16,884 bases of DNA from an uncultured Carnobacteriaceae bacterium (GCA_938039195.1 CALHVK010000003.1:1-16884); one strand, 5' to 3'. Positions 1 through 7,309 are shown, counted from the first letter of the stretch. A program made the numbers and translations. Notes: a model not told the origin generated them from the sequence alone.

Positions 1-259
1 CCTTTAATGTTCGACCCTCAACATAATCCATGATAATGAGGTAGGTGTCATTCTTTTCAAAAATATCAATAGCTTTATTTAGATATTCAACTGCTTTCTT
101 TTTCATTCCAAGTTGATAAGAAGGATTAAATAAATTACTCAGTGTCACAGCATATTCAAGAAGATATTCTTCACTATCATAATTTTTTAATACATCTAAG
201 CTTTTTAAATGTAAATTATAGGCAGATTTTATATCTCCAATATTTTGATAAAGTGCCCC
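1..259 (-). pseudogene. TPR-repeat protein fragment, 5'-truncated, continues off the window
   Basis: On the minus strand an uninterrupted reading frame runs from base 259 to the window edge. It translates to helical repeat-like sequence: ALYQNIGDIKSAYNLHLKSL, followed by a segment with GMKKKAVEYLNKAIDIFEKN. The spacing of small and aromatic residues (A-x-x-Y-x-x-x-G-D, then K-A-I) is typical of tetratricopeptide repeats. Such repeats also form the peptide-binding part of Rgg/PlcR-like regulators. A TGA at 260-262 closes the frame upstream, and no well-placed start codon precedes the repeats, so the 5' part is missing. The frame overlaps the 3' end of the truncated RelE-like gene in another frame, which suggests two broken genes joined by recombination. 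The TPR assignment is by pattern only. Whether the rest is intact beyond base 1 cannot be seen. Confidence 0.5.
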
Positions 260-401
260 TCAGAGGTTTCCCCTTACTTCTTGGATCATCACAGTCTATC
301 AAATTTTTCTCAATCCATTTTTTTAAGATTACTTTTGTTCCATTATCTAATTTTTTAATTTTCTTTTTGAGACGTTCATCATAAAAAAGTGTGTACCTCA
401 T
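216..401 (-). pseudogene. RelE/YafQ-like toxin, C-terminally truncated
   Basis: This 61-residue product begins MRYTLFYDERLKKKIKKLDN and continues with WIEKNLIDCDDPRSKGKPLR and then SKYWRYKI. These match the N-terminal two thirds of RelE/ParE-superfamily mRNA interferases, with the K-K-L-D helix, the NP-R-x-x-GK-x-L-x-G loop and the L-x-x-x-WRY strand. Family members are usually about 85-90 residues and continue after WRY with a GDYR-like strand and C-terminal catalytic residues. Here only CL and a stop follow, so the toxin is probably inactive. Its start overlaps the antitoxin stop by one base (TAATG), the usual coupled antitoxin-toxin order. A GGGGAG sequence inside the antitoxin's last codons could serve as its ribosome binding site. 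A TPR reading frame in another phase starts in the same bases where the RelE similarity ends. Confidence 0.72.
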
Positions 402-619
402 TATAAGTCTCCCCAGAATTCCTCATGGTCAACTAATATAACTTCTCCATTTGCTTTAGCAGTTTCGTACTCTTTTACAGCTTGCAAATCATATTCTTCT
501 TCAATTTTTTCAGTTAATGCTTTCTTTAATAGGGTCGTTAATCCTTCTCCGGTAAAGTCTGCATAATTTTTAAAAAGGCGCTCTTCTTCTTTATTTAAAC
601 GTAATGAAATTGTACTCAT
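401..619 (-). CDS. RelB-like (DUF6290-type) antitoxin
   Basis: This 72-residue protein begins MSTISLRLNKEEERLFKNYA. That is a ribbon-helix-helix DNA-binding N-terminus (residues about 1-45) followed by an acidic C-terminal segment (IEEEYDLQAVKEYE, then ending EEFWGDL) that would wrap the toxin. This layout is typical of RelB/DUF6290-family antitoxins, which neutralise a RelE-like toxin and repress their own promoter. A strong ribosome binding site, GGAGGGG, lies 5 bases before the ATG. The gene appears complete, but the toxin gene immediately downstream is truncated. The antitoxin may therefore be an orphan that persists only as an autorepressor or through cross-neutralisation. Family assignment is by sequence pattern. 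Confidence 0.8.
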   Translation of the reverse strand: MSTISLRLNKEEERLFKNYADFTGEGLTTLLKKALTEKIEEEYDLQAVKEYETAKANGEVILVDHEEFWGDL

Positions 620-636
620 TTTAACCCCTCCTTAAT

Positions 637-673
637 TGTATATACATTGTACCACATAATAATATTAATTCAA
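637..673 (-). promoter_or_regulatory. Promoter of the antitoxin gene with overlapping palindrome
   Basis: On the minus strand, TTGAAT (668-673) and TACAAT (646-651) are separated by 16 bases, giving a good sigma-A type promoter upstream of the RelB-like antitoxin. The perfect 10-bp palindrome TGTATATACA (637-646) abuts the -10 element. Its position would suit autorepression by the ribbon-helix-helix antitoxin, which is an inference from location and family habit. Confidence 0.6.
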
Positions 674-716
674 CTCAAATTTTAATTAAAATTAGATGAT
701 TATTTAAATACTACTC

Positions 717-748
717 AACGCCGAAATCTTTAATAAGATATCGACGTT
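717..748 (-). other. Strong hairpin downstream of holA
   Basis: A stem of 14 positions (717-730 with 735-748, loop TAAT) has 12 Watson-Crick pairs, one wobble and one mismatch. It begins 13 bases after the holA stop codon. It may end the rsmD-holA operon transcript or protect its 3' end, but no clear run of U follows it in the minus-strand direction, so it is not called a standard intrinsic terminator. Confidence 0.5.
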
Positions 749-761
749 TCAAACAGACTAA

Positions 762-1793
762 CTATAACGTTCTTTGGCCGCAAAATTGGAGGATGAACCA
801 TTCCAATTGCATTTCTTTGATGCCGACGCTGGTTTTCAATGCGTACTCGGTTTCGACTAATTGCTGGAAGGCTGCTTCGAGCAATGGTGTTCCGTAGCGG
901 CGGCATTGGTTCAGCGCGAGTTTGACGCGATACGGGTGCACTCCGAGTGTCTTTTGGATTTCGGGTTCTTGGTAGCCGGCTTTTTGCAAATACGACACTT
1001 GAAGCAATAGGCGGAATTGGCCTAATAGAATCGCATTCATTTTGATTGGGTCTTCTTTTTGTAATAACATGTCATGATAAATTTGAAGGGCACGTTTGCT
1101 GTCTTTGTTCAAGATGGCTTCTCCAAAATCAAAGATGCTTTGCTCCAAGGTTTTAGCCACTAACGCCTCGACCGTTTCAAGTCGAATGGAATACGTTCCA
1201 ATTTCGGCAACCATTAATTTATCCAGTTCTTTCATACAAGTGGTCAGCGAGTATTGTGTCTTGAGGAGTAAGGTGTTTAACGCCTCTTCTTGAATGCCGT
1301 ATTGTTGCGAACGTAAATAGTCCTTGATGTATTGTCTCACATCGCGTTCTGAGAGTTCGCTTGCATCGAGAAGAACGGCAACCTTCTTCAACTGTTTCAC
1401 GATTTTCTTACGTTGGTCCAACTTTTCATACGGCGCAAAGAAAACCATCACCGAACTGTCCATCGGATTTTCTAAATACGCTTGAAGGCGGTCTAACTGA
1501 TGGTCGATGGATTTCTTTTCCTTCTCCCCTGTTAAAAACGTTGGATTATCAATCATGACCAATCTGCGGTCTCCAAAAAATGGCACAGATTCCGCATCTT
1601 GAACCGCGGTTTGAACGGACACTTCATCCATATTGAATCGTCCCACGTTCAAGTCTTGATCTTCAGGAGCGACAATGGTGTCCAAAAATACTTTACGCGC
1701 AAGCTCTTGTAAGTATGGTTCTTTCCCTTGAACGAGATAAACCAGACTGACTTGCCCTTTTTTAATTCGATTGAGCTGTTTCTCAAATTCCAT
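762..1793 (-). CDS. holA: DNA polymerase III, delta subunit
   Basis: This 343-residue protein has the usual length of HolA, the clamp-loader subunit that opens the sliding clamp ring during chromosome replication. The N-terminal region has the family pattern VYLVQGKEPYLQELA (about residues 18-32), the degenerate P-loop of the delta subunit. A RRLVMID stretch near residues 76-82 follows, and the C-terminal helical collar ends with an MQLEWFILQFC helix. An AGGAGG ribosome binding site lies 7 bases before the ATG at 1793. It is the last gene of the operon, 47 bases after comEC, and this comEC-holA adjacency is common in Firmicutes. A hairpin follows its TAG stop. The protein acts in the cytoplasm with DnaX and the delta-prime subunit. 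Confidence 0.93.
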   Translation of the reverse strand: MEFEKQLNRIKKGQVSLVYLVQGKEPYLQELARKVFLDTIVAPEDQDLNVGRFNMDEVSVQTAVQDAESVPFFGDRRLVMIDNPTFLTGEKEKKSIDHQLDRLQAYLENPMDSSVMVFFAPYEKLDQRKKIVKQLKKVAVLLDASELSERDVRQYIKDYLRSQQYGIQEEALNTLLLKTQYSLTTCMKELDKLMVAEIGTYSIRLETVEALVAKTLEQSIFDFGEAILNKDSKRALQIYHDMLLQKEDPIKMNAILLGQFRLLLQVSYLQKAGYQEPEIQKTLGVHPYRVKLALNQCRRYGTPLLEAAFQQLVETEYALKTSVGIKEMQLEWFILQFCGQRTL

Positions 1794-1840
1794 TTTTTCG
1801 CCTCCTGTTGTTTTAGTTTATCTTGAAAACGAGCCTTTGT

Positions 1841-4168
1841 CTATTGTTTCAATTCTTTTTTCCGTTTCGTAAGCCTTGTTGTAACTTCTAATTTTTCCCC
1901 GGTCAATCGAAGCCGAATTTGCCCGTCTTGGTCCGTCCGGAAAATGATAGCGCCAGTAGCTTTCAAGCGCGCCAAAGTCTCTGGACTGGGATGCCCATAG
2001 TGATTGTGCTTCCCACACGATATAAACGCGAGTCTTGGCTGAACGAGTGTAAGAAGCGCCTCGCCACTCGATGTCCTGCTCCCGTGATGCCCCGCTTTAA
2101 GGATAGAGAACTGCAAGTTTGGATTTGCATGAACGACCGCCTCTTCCACCTTTTCGGAAGCATCTCCCGTCAGAAGAATGGTCTGCTTCATCACCGTGAC
2201 AAGCGCCAGTATCGAGTCTTCGTTTTCTGCATGAGATAACCCTTTTGGCCAGAGCACCTTCCAAGTCGTCTCATTCCATTTCCATTCGTCTCCTGCCAGT
2301 ACTAACCGCCACTGAATCTTTGGATACTTTTTCTTCATCTCCTGCATCAGCGGAATTTTCTCCATGCCTTTTCCGATAATGAGTTGTCGGATAGTAAGAT
2401 GCTTGGCGATGGTTTTTAAGTTTCCGACATGGTCCTCGTCCCCATGAGACAACATGACTTGCGAGAGCCCTGAGAGGCCCTCTGCCTGCAAGGCTGGCAC
2501 AACCGTCGTGATTCCTTGATCTTTTTTCTTCCTGTGCCGCCACGCCTCTTTCTGTTTAAAATCAGAGAGCCCACCCGTATCGATGAGCGTCGCCTGATTC
2601 CATCCGGGTGCTAACAGAAGGATGGAGTCCCCTTGCCCAACGTCCACCATCACGAGTTCAGTCCCCCAGTGATATGGTACTTCCATCAATAACGCTAAAA
2701 TGGCTAGTCCTCCAAGGACTCCTTTTTTCATCGTCATCTTTCGTCGCTCGAATAGAATTCCTATAACAATAAGAATGGTTAGAAAGAGACCGACTTCCCA
2801 CTTGTCCCAAATCCCCAGTGTGAATTTTGTAAAGGACAACTGTTGGCAAAACGTGAGGAGATGGGTGATGCCAGAGAGAACTACTTCTCCAACGCTTGTG
2901 AGAAGCCCTATTAGCGGAACAAAACCAAATAGTACCGCGAATAAGTAGGCTGTAAGTAATGGAAATAGCAGCATCTCAAACAGTATCGAAAAGAGCGCAG
3001 TCAAAAGAATACTCAGTGCGTTCCAATAAAAGAAATACTGGCACAGAAGCGGTAATGCGATAAGGCTCATCCCAATCGGTACCCACACATTAGCACGAAT
3101 GCGTGGTAAGACGGCGCGTTGCCATTTCGAGAGAAAAATAATAATGGCCGTTAGTCCATAACTGAGTTGAAAGGCTACATTTAAAAGAACTCCTGGCCAA
3201 ACGAGGATGGAAACTATTGCCATCCACAAAAGGCAGTCCATCTGTATACTCCCCCGTTTTTTAATGAACGGTTTGGATAAGGAAGAAAACACCACCATTC
3301 CAATCGCACGGGTGCCGCTTATATTCCAGCCAATCACAAATCCGTAGAGTACTACAAATAACACCAGTAATCCACGCGTTTTCTCTCTAGTAATGCCGCT
3401 TCGCCAAGAGAGCCGTTCGATACAAGCGACCATTAAGGAGATATGTAATCCCGAAATCGCTAAGAGATGCAAGAGCCCCAGTTGCTTGTATTGCTCCCAC
3501 TCTTCTTCGCTAAATCCGGTCCGGTCAGCTAAGAGTAAAGCAAGCGTATATTGTTTCATGCGGCTGTCTTTTTGAGTACGCACCACTTGCAACAACTGAA
3601 ACCGAAGATGCTCCACAAAGCTCCAAAAACCTGGAACACTCTTCATCCCACCATTCAATCGCTCCACCTTCAAAGCGTGCAGCACGCCAAGACTAAGATA
3701 ATAATTCTTCGCATCAAAATTCCCTTTATTACGCGCATGCTCGATTTCTTCAATGGTCCCTTCAACGGAAATTCGCACCACTTCACTTAACTGCAAGAAG
3801 GCTTGTTGCTCGGATTCTGATTCAAGTACGTAATAGAAGAACACTTTCTCGCGCTTCATCCCTACTTCTAGTGTAGCCGTCCCCGTTACTAAATCTCCAT
3901 TTATCTTCAACTGATTTGGATTTAACACGAGTTGCCCATGTATCGCATCCTGTGGTGTAAATGGCGGATGCGTCACTTCTCGTACATACAAAAACAACCG
4001 CATCCCGACCGCTACACATAGCACGACACCGGCCACTCTTTTCCAACGCTCTTGCCCTCGTTTCCACGCCACAGCAATTATGAATAAAGGGACAATCCAC
4101 CAAGCGACTGCCCCTTCGAATACAACAATCCCAGACGCTACGAGAAGCACTACTATCCAGTAACTCAT
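1841..4168 (-). CDS. comEC: ComEC/Rec2 DNA uptake channel
   Basis: This 775-residue membrane protein is predicted to carry single-stranded transforming DNA across the cytoplasmic membrane. The N-terminus has hydrophobic segments within the first 60 residues, then a soluble DUF4131/OB-like region (about 70-180). The multi-helix Competence domain (about 200-480) contains the family motif LLHLLAISGLHISLM. A C-terminal metallo-beta-lactamase-like domain runs from about 500 to 770, with MVDVGQGDSILL, SHGDEDHVGNL near residue 571 and KAGHHGSRTSS near 692. The metal-ligand motif appears intact, consistent with a nuclease role in converting duplex DNA. Its ATG overlaps the comEA stop by four bases (ATGA), so the two are probably translationally coupled. 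Length and domain order match full-length ComEC, with no sign of disruption. Confidence 0.95.
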   Translation of the reverse strand: MSYWIVVLLVASGIVVFEGAVAWWIVPLFIIAVAWKRGQERWKRVAGVVLCVAVGMRLFLYVREVTHPPFTPQDAIHGQLVLNPNQLKINGDLVTGTATLEVGMKREKVFFYYVLESESEQQAFLQLSEVVRISVEGTIEEIEHARNKGNFDAKNYYLSLGVLHALKVERLNGGMKSVPGFWSFVEHLRFQLLQVVRTQKDSRMKQYTLALLLADRTGFSEEEWEQYKQLGLLHLLAISGLHISLMVACIERLSWRSGITREKTRGLLVLFVVLYGFVIGWNISGTRAIGMVVFSSLSKPFIKKRGSIQMDCLLWMAIVSILVWPGVLLNVAFQLSYGLTAIIIFLSKWQRAVLPRIRANVWVPIGMSLIALPLLCQYFFYWNALSILLTALFSILFEMLLFPLLTAYLFAVLFGFVPLIGLLTSVGEVVLSGITHLLTFCQQLSFTKFTLGIWDKWEVGLFLTILIVIGILFERRKMTMKKGVLGGLAILALLMEVPYHWGTELVMVDVGQGDSILLLAPGWNQATLIDTGGLSDFKQKEAWRHRKKKDQGITTVVPALQAEGLSGLSQVMLSHGDEDHVGNLKTIAKHLTIRQLIIGKGMEKIPLMQEMKKKYPKIQWRLVLAGDEWKWNETTWKVLWPKGLSHAENEDSILALVTVMKQTILLTGDASEKVEEAVVHANPNLQFSILKAGHHGSRTSSGEALLTLVQPRLAFISCGKHNHYGHPSPETLARLKATGAIIFRTDQDGQIRLRLTGEKLEVTTRLTKRKKELKQ

Positions 4169-4797
4169 TGCGTCACAATCCTTTCTTGAAAGGATTCGAA
4201 GAGCTTCTTACCAATACCGCGGACTTTCATCAAGTCTTCCTTCGTCTTGAACGAACCGTTCTTCTTACGATACTCGATAATCGCTTCGGCTTTTTTCTCG
4301 CCGACTCCCTTCAATGTCTTCAGTTCTTCCACCGTTGCCGTATTGATATTCACTTTCCCTTCTTTGGATGCTTCTTTACCCGTTACCCCCGCTGGAATTT
4401 CCGTAACTTCTTCTCCAACTTTTGGCACAACAATTACCATTTGATCTTCGACTCTTTGCGCTAAGTTCACTTTCTGGCTATCTGCCTCGCCCGTCAATCC
4501 TCCTGCAGCTTCGAGCGCGTCTTTTACACGGTCTCCAGACTTCATTTGATAGACTCCCGGATTTTTCACCGCTCCTTTAATATCCACGAAAATGACCGCT
4601 TCCTGCGTCGTACTGACTTCTGTTTTTTCCGTCAGCACTGTCGTCTCTACCACTGTTACTTCTTCCACAGCCTCTTCTTTTTTAGAAAATAAACCTCCGA
4701 TCCCCACTAACAAAAGAAGCACTCCACCAATGACAGCACCTTTGACCGTCAAACTCCACGACTCCCATTTTTCTTTCCACTCATCAAAAAAAGCCAT
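4165..4797 (-). CDS. comEA: ComEA competence DNA receptor
   Basis: This protein binds incoming double-stranded DNA at the outer face of the membrane and passes it to ComEC. It has one N-terminal membrane anchor (VIGGVLLLLVGIGGLF, about residues 22-37), then a Glu/Thr/Val-rich linker. An SLBB-like domain follows (IFVDIKGAVKNPGVYQMKSG and on to about residue 130). The C-terminal pair of helix-hairpin-helix motifs reads NINTATVEELKTLKGVGEKK and later MKVRGIGKKLFESF. The frame could begin at GTG 4806, but that codon overlaps the AGGAG sequence at 4806-4810. The ATG at 4797 lies 8 bases from it, so I choose the 210-residue form MAFFDEW. It follows sepM by 50-60 bases. No comEB lies between comEA and comEC. 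Confidence 0.93.
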   Translation of the reverse strand: MAFFDEWKEKWESWSLTVKGAVIGGVLLLLVGIGGLFSKKEEAVEEVTVVETTVLTEKTEVSTTQEAVIFVDIKGAVKNPGVYQMKSGDRVKDALEAAGGLTGEADSQKVNLAQRVEDQMVIVVPKVGEEVTEIPAGVTGKEASKEGKVNINTATVEELKTLKGVGEKKAEAIIEYRKKNGSFKTKEDLMKVRGIGKKLFESFQERIVTQ

Positions 4798-4856
4798 TTC
4801 TCTCACTCCTTAAAAAGATTTCTCCAATTAAAGATATGAGAAAAATGACTCATTGG

Positions 4857-5900
4857 TTATAGATTTTGTAGAATTTCAATGGCGTCTTCTAAAGTCTTCA
4901 CAGGATAAATTTTAATATCTGTCCCTAACTTCGCAGCCGCTTCTTTGACTTCTTCATAGTTTGATTTCAAATCTGGATAACGTGCACGCATTTCGTCTGT
5001 GATTTCATCATCTGGCGCTAAGAAAATCGTTGCTCCTGCTTCAATTGCAGCCACCAATTTCTTATCAATCCCACCGATACGTCCAACCGTTCCATCTAAT
5101 TCAATCGTACCGGTTCCGGCAATGTTATGTCCGTTTTTCAAATGACTATTCGTAATTTGGTTATAAATTTCAAGTGTGAACATCAATCCACCTGAAGGAC
5201 CGCTCACGCCATGTGGGTCAAATTCAACGGATGGGTCAGAAGTGACATCTTCATCCACTTCCCCAGCAAACCCTAGACGGATACCACCCGTACGACTATT
5301 CATTTTCAACTGCGCGCTGATGGTTTGTGTTGCATCGTCACGTTTCACCTGAAGGACTAGCGTATGTCCTGGTTCAAGGCCTGCTAAATAGTATCTTAAC
5401 TCTTCAAAGCTCTCATCTGTATTCCCTGGGCTCTTACCATCAATCGTTTCGATAATATCCCCGACTTGTAACTTATCTCTGAAATTAGAGTTTTTATCCA
5501 CACGTGTGACGAAAATCCCATTGACATGTCGCTCGACCGTTTTCCCTGCCGCTTCAAAAGCAACTCGAACCGCTTTTGAACGTGCATTGCGCATACTAAA
5601 TTCTTGTAAGGCATTGAATTCTTCTGGCGTATAATCTCCAAAAACTTCTTCAGACGGAACCATTTCGTGGTGCTTCAAGAACTTCTTAAAGTACGTTAAA
5701 ACAGTCGCCTGCTCGACATACACCGTCAGCACCCTGAGAGAACCTGGGTCCTCATCTTTTGCTCCACTAATTGTTAAAAATTGGGATACCTCTTCTGCAG
5801 TCCCTGGCGATTCAATCACATACGGGATTGGAATCATCGCCACAATCGCTAATACAACGAAAATTAAGGCTGCAATAATAATCTTCTTAACCTTTGACAT
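4857..5900 (-). CDS. sepM: SepM/YlbL-type membrane-anchored PDZ-Lon serine protease
   Basis: This 347-residue protein has one N-terminal membrane segment (about residues 7-28), so the rest probably faces outside. A PDZ domain (about 125-190) contains GIFVTRVDKNSNFRDKLQVG and GDIIETIDGKSP. A C-terminal Lon-type protease domain (about 225-345) has the nucleophile in GPSGG (Ser236) and the partner lysine in GGIDKKLVAA (Lys281), so the catalytic dyad looks intact. In Streptococcus, SepM trims the competence-stimulating peptide. In Bacillus the orthologue is YlbL. Here its place between coaD and comEA suggests a link to competence, but its substrate is unknown. GAGGAG lies 7 bases before the ATG. 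The start overlaps the end of coaD by 14 bases. Confidence 0.9.
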   Translation of the reverse strand: MSKVKKIIIAALIFVVLAIVAMIPIPYVIESPGTAEEVSQFLTISGAKDEDPGSLRVLTVYVEQATVLTYFKKFLKHHEMVPSEEVFGDYTPEEFNALQEFSMRNARSKAVRVAFEAAGKTVERHVNGIFVTRVDKNSNFRDKLQVGDIIETIDGKSPGNTDESFEELRYYLAGLEPGHTLVLQVKRDDATQTISAQLKMNSRTGGIRLGFAGEVDEDVTSDPSVEFDPHGVSGPSGGLMFTLEIYNQITNSHLKNGHNIAGTGTIELDGTVGRIGGIDKKLVAAIEAGATIFLAPDDEITDEMRARYPDLKSNYEEVKEAAAKLGTDIKIYPVKTLEDAIEILQNL

Positions 5901-6420
5901 CTGTTATCTCCTCATCCATTTTTATTGTGCGTTCAGGCGCATCTTTATATTTTTCTTGTAAGGCATCGGCTACTACACTTGGAACAAATGGCGTCACATC
6001 TCCTCCAAAACGGGCCAATTCTTTCATCATTGAAGAACTTACAAATCGGTACTCTTCCTTGCTGAGTAATAACACGGTTTCGACATCGCCATTTTGAACA
6101 CGGTTATGGGATGCAAGAGTTGCTTCATATTCAAAGTCGGTTGCGTTTCGAACGCCGCGCACAAGAACGCTCGCTCCTAACTGGGCCGCCGCCTCTACGG
6201 TTAACCCTCCGCTCACTGCCACCACTCTAGCATTTGGCACATGTGCAATTACCTTCTCAACGAGTGATTTTCGCTCATCTAAAGAAAATAAATAATTTTT
6301 CTGAACATTATGCGATAAAACCACAATCACTTCATCGAAAAGCTCACTGCTTCGCTCGATAATATCTAAATGCCCATTCGTAATCGGATCGAAGCTTCCT
6401 GCTACTACCGCTTTTCTCAT
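5887..6420 (-). CDS. coaD: Phosphopantetheine adenylyltransferase
   Basis: CoaD transfers AMP from ATP to 4'-phosphopantetheine, giving dephospho-CoA, the penultimate step of coenzyme A synthesis. The nucleotidyltransferase signature GSFDPITNGHLDI sits at residues 8-20, with the catalytic His17. The region LVRGVRNATDFEYE and the motif EYRFVSSSMMKE, which binds the ATP phosphates, are also present. At 177 residues it is somewhat longer than the usual 155-165. The extra part is a charged C-terminal tail (APERTIKMDEEITDVKG) whose DNA overlaps the sepM start. Its AGGAGG ribosome binding site is encoded in the last codons of rsmD, and the ATG follows the rsmD stop by one base. The product is a cytoplasmic hexameric enzyme and presumably essential. 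Confidence 0.95.
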   Translation of the reverse strand: MRKAVVAGSFDPITNGHLDIIERSSELFDEVIVVLSHNVQKNYLFSLDERKSLVEKVIAHVPNARVVAVSGGLTVEAAAQLGASVLVRGVRNATDFEYEATLASHNRVQNGDVETVLLLSKEEYRFVSSSMMKELARFGGDVTPFVPSVVADALQEKYKDAPERTIKMDEEITDVKG

Positions 6421-6421
6421 A

Positions 6422-6997
6422 TTAAGCCTCCTCTTCGCTGGATGAACGGTCGAAAAACACTAGGGCTGTAATCCCGTACTCCACGCGCTTATATTGCTCA
6501 AATTCTAAAATTCTCTCTGGAAGTTGCACTTCCTTATCCACCTCGCAGACAATCACACAGTCTGAAGAAAGAAGGTTCAATTCTTGTAACTGCTCAATGT
6601 CCTTTACAATTTCTTGCAAGCGATACGGTGGATCCATAAACACCAACTCGAACGGTTCAAACGCCGGGTCACTCGCAATGGTTTTAAGTCCTTGTTTGAC
6701 GTTTTGTCGTTTTAAATGAAATTGTTCTGGTGATTTTGTAATCTCGATATTTTGCTCAATCGTCTTTTGTGCGAGGCGATTGTTCTCGAATAGAAACGCA
6801 CGGTCCATCCCACGAGAGACGGCCTCGATGGCAACGGCTCCGCTTCCGCTGTACATGTCGAGCATGACTCCTCCGTCAAAATAACCGCCAAGAATATTGA
6901 AGAGCGATTCTTTTATCTTGTCAGTCGTCGGACGAGTATTTTGGCCCGGTACTGCCTTTAAGCGTCTTCCGCCAAATTCTCCTGAAATAATTCGCAC
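6422..6997 (-). CDS. rsmD: 16S rRNA (guanine(966)-N2)-methyltransferase
   Basis: RsmD methylates one guanine of 16S rRNA within the assembled small subunit, using S-adenosylmethionine. The sequence shows the family start RIISGEFGGRRLKAVPG, followed by TRPTTDKIKESLFNIL. The SAM-binding motif DMYSGSGAVAIEA (about 47-59) and the catalytic MDPPY (121-125) are present. Its 191 residues fit the family. The start is a GTG at 6997 with GGAGG 8 bases upstream. An ATG seven bases earlier is in the wrong frame. It is the first gene of the operon with coaD, sepM, comEA, comEC and holA. The 500-base spacer upstream contains a large inverted repeat, part of which resembles this gene's own 5' end. Confidence 0.94.
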   Translation of the reverse strand: MRIISGEFGGRRLKAVPGQNTRPTTDKIKESLFNILGGYFDGGVMLDMYSGSGAVAIEAVSRGMDRAFLFENNRLAQKTIEQNIEITKSPEQFHLKRQNVKQGLKTIASDPAFEPFELVFMDPPYRLQEIVKDIEQLQELNLLSSDCVIVCEVDKEVQLPERILEFEQYKRVEYGITALVFFDRSSSEEEA

Positions 6998-7020
6998 AGT
7001 GCATTCCTCCTTATTCCACT

Positions 7021-7029
7021 ATAATACCA
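7021..7029 (-). promoter_or_regulatory. Possible extended -10 promoter for the rsmD operon
   Basis: On the minus strand, TGGTATTAT provides a TG-N-TATTAT extended -10 element 23 bases before the rsmD GTG start, with the ribosome binding site between them. I see no matching -35 hexamer at the usual distance, so the call is tentative. Confidence 0.4.
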
Positions 7030-7108
7030 TATTCCAGCGCTCTTTCGTGAGTTTTTTATAAAATAATGAGTAGGCTTCTCTTCTATAAAAAATTTCTTTA
7101 TGAATTTA

Positions 7109-7309
7109 ATAATGACGATGCATCGAATCCTTGCGGATTTTTTTATAATAGCTGTAATGGGGCAACGGCTTGAGCCATAGTCTCAAGCTCTTTCAAGATT
7201 CAAACGTACTCTAGAAAATAAATTTTCAAGAGTACGTAATTCACTTTGAATGCTATCCCCCATTACTGCTATTATAAAATCCGCTTGATTCTCCTCATCG
7301 TCTCATTCA
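7109..7309. repeat. Long imperfect inverted repeat with multibranched core, MITE-like or structured RNA
   Basis: The core arms are 7133-7162 and 7257-7284. They pair over about 27 positions with one mismatch and a 3-T bulge (GCGGA, T-run, ATAATAGC, GTAATGGGG). Weaker pairing continues outward to about 7109/7309, for example AATGA..CGATG against its complement. Inside the core lie two further hairpins. One is GCTTGAG/CTCAAGC (7168-7174 with 7182-7188). The other is ACGTACTCT/AGAGTACGT (7204-7212 with 7229-7237), enclosing GAAAAT/ATTTTC and flanked by ATTCAAA/TTTGAAT (7198-7204 with 7245-7251; the last A of the left arm is shared). There is no coding capacity and no transposase. It fills much of the gene-free stretch 6998-7500. 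Its identity is unknown; a non-autonomous mobile element or a structured transcript are both possible. Confidence 0.7.

Noticed and set aside
142..384. Plus-strand open frame of 80 codons
   Set aside because: It lies opposite the truncated toxin and TPR fragment, has a low-complexity Phe/Leu/Ser composition and no good ribosome binding site.
1919..2239. Plus-strand open frame of 106 codons opposite comEC
   Set aside because: It is antisense to the conserved metallo-beta-lactamase domain of comEC, has no recognisable protein features and no suitable start signal.
2271..2543. Minus-strand 90-codon frame inside comEC in another phase
   Set aside because: It is Arg/Ser/Gly-rich out-of-frame reading of a clearly real gene.
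7144..7149. TATAAT in the left arm of the inverted repeat (and its mirror at 7271-7276) as promoters
   Set aside because: Neither has a -35-like hexamer at 15-19 bases. They are part of the paired stem.
7163..7256. Known riboswitch or T-box in the spacer upstream of rsmD
   Set aside because: The hairpins do not show the T-box AGGGUGG motif or any riboswitch core I recognise, and no U-tract terminator follows the stem in the rsmD direction.
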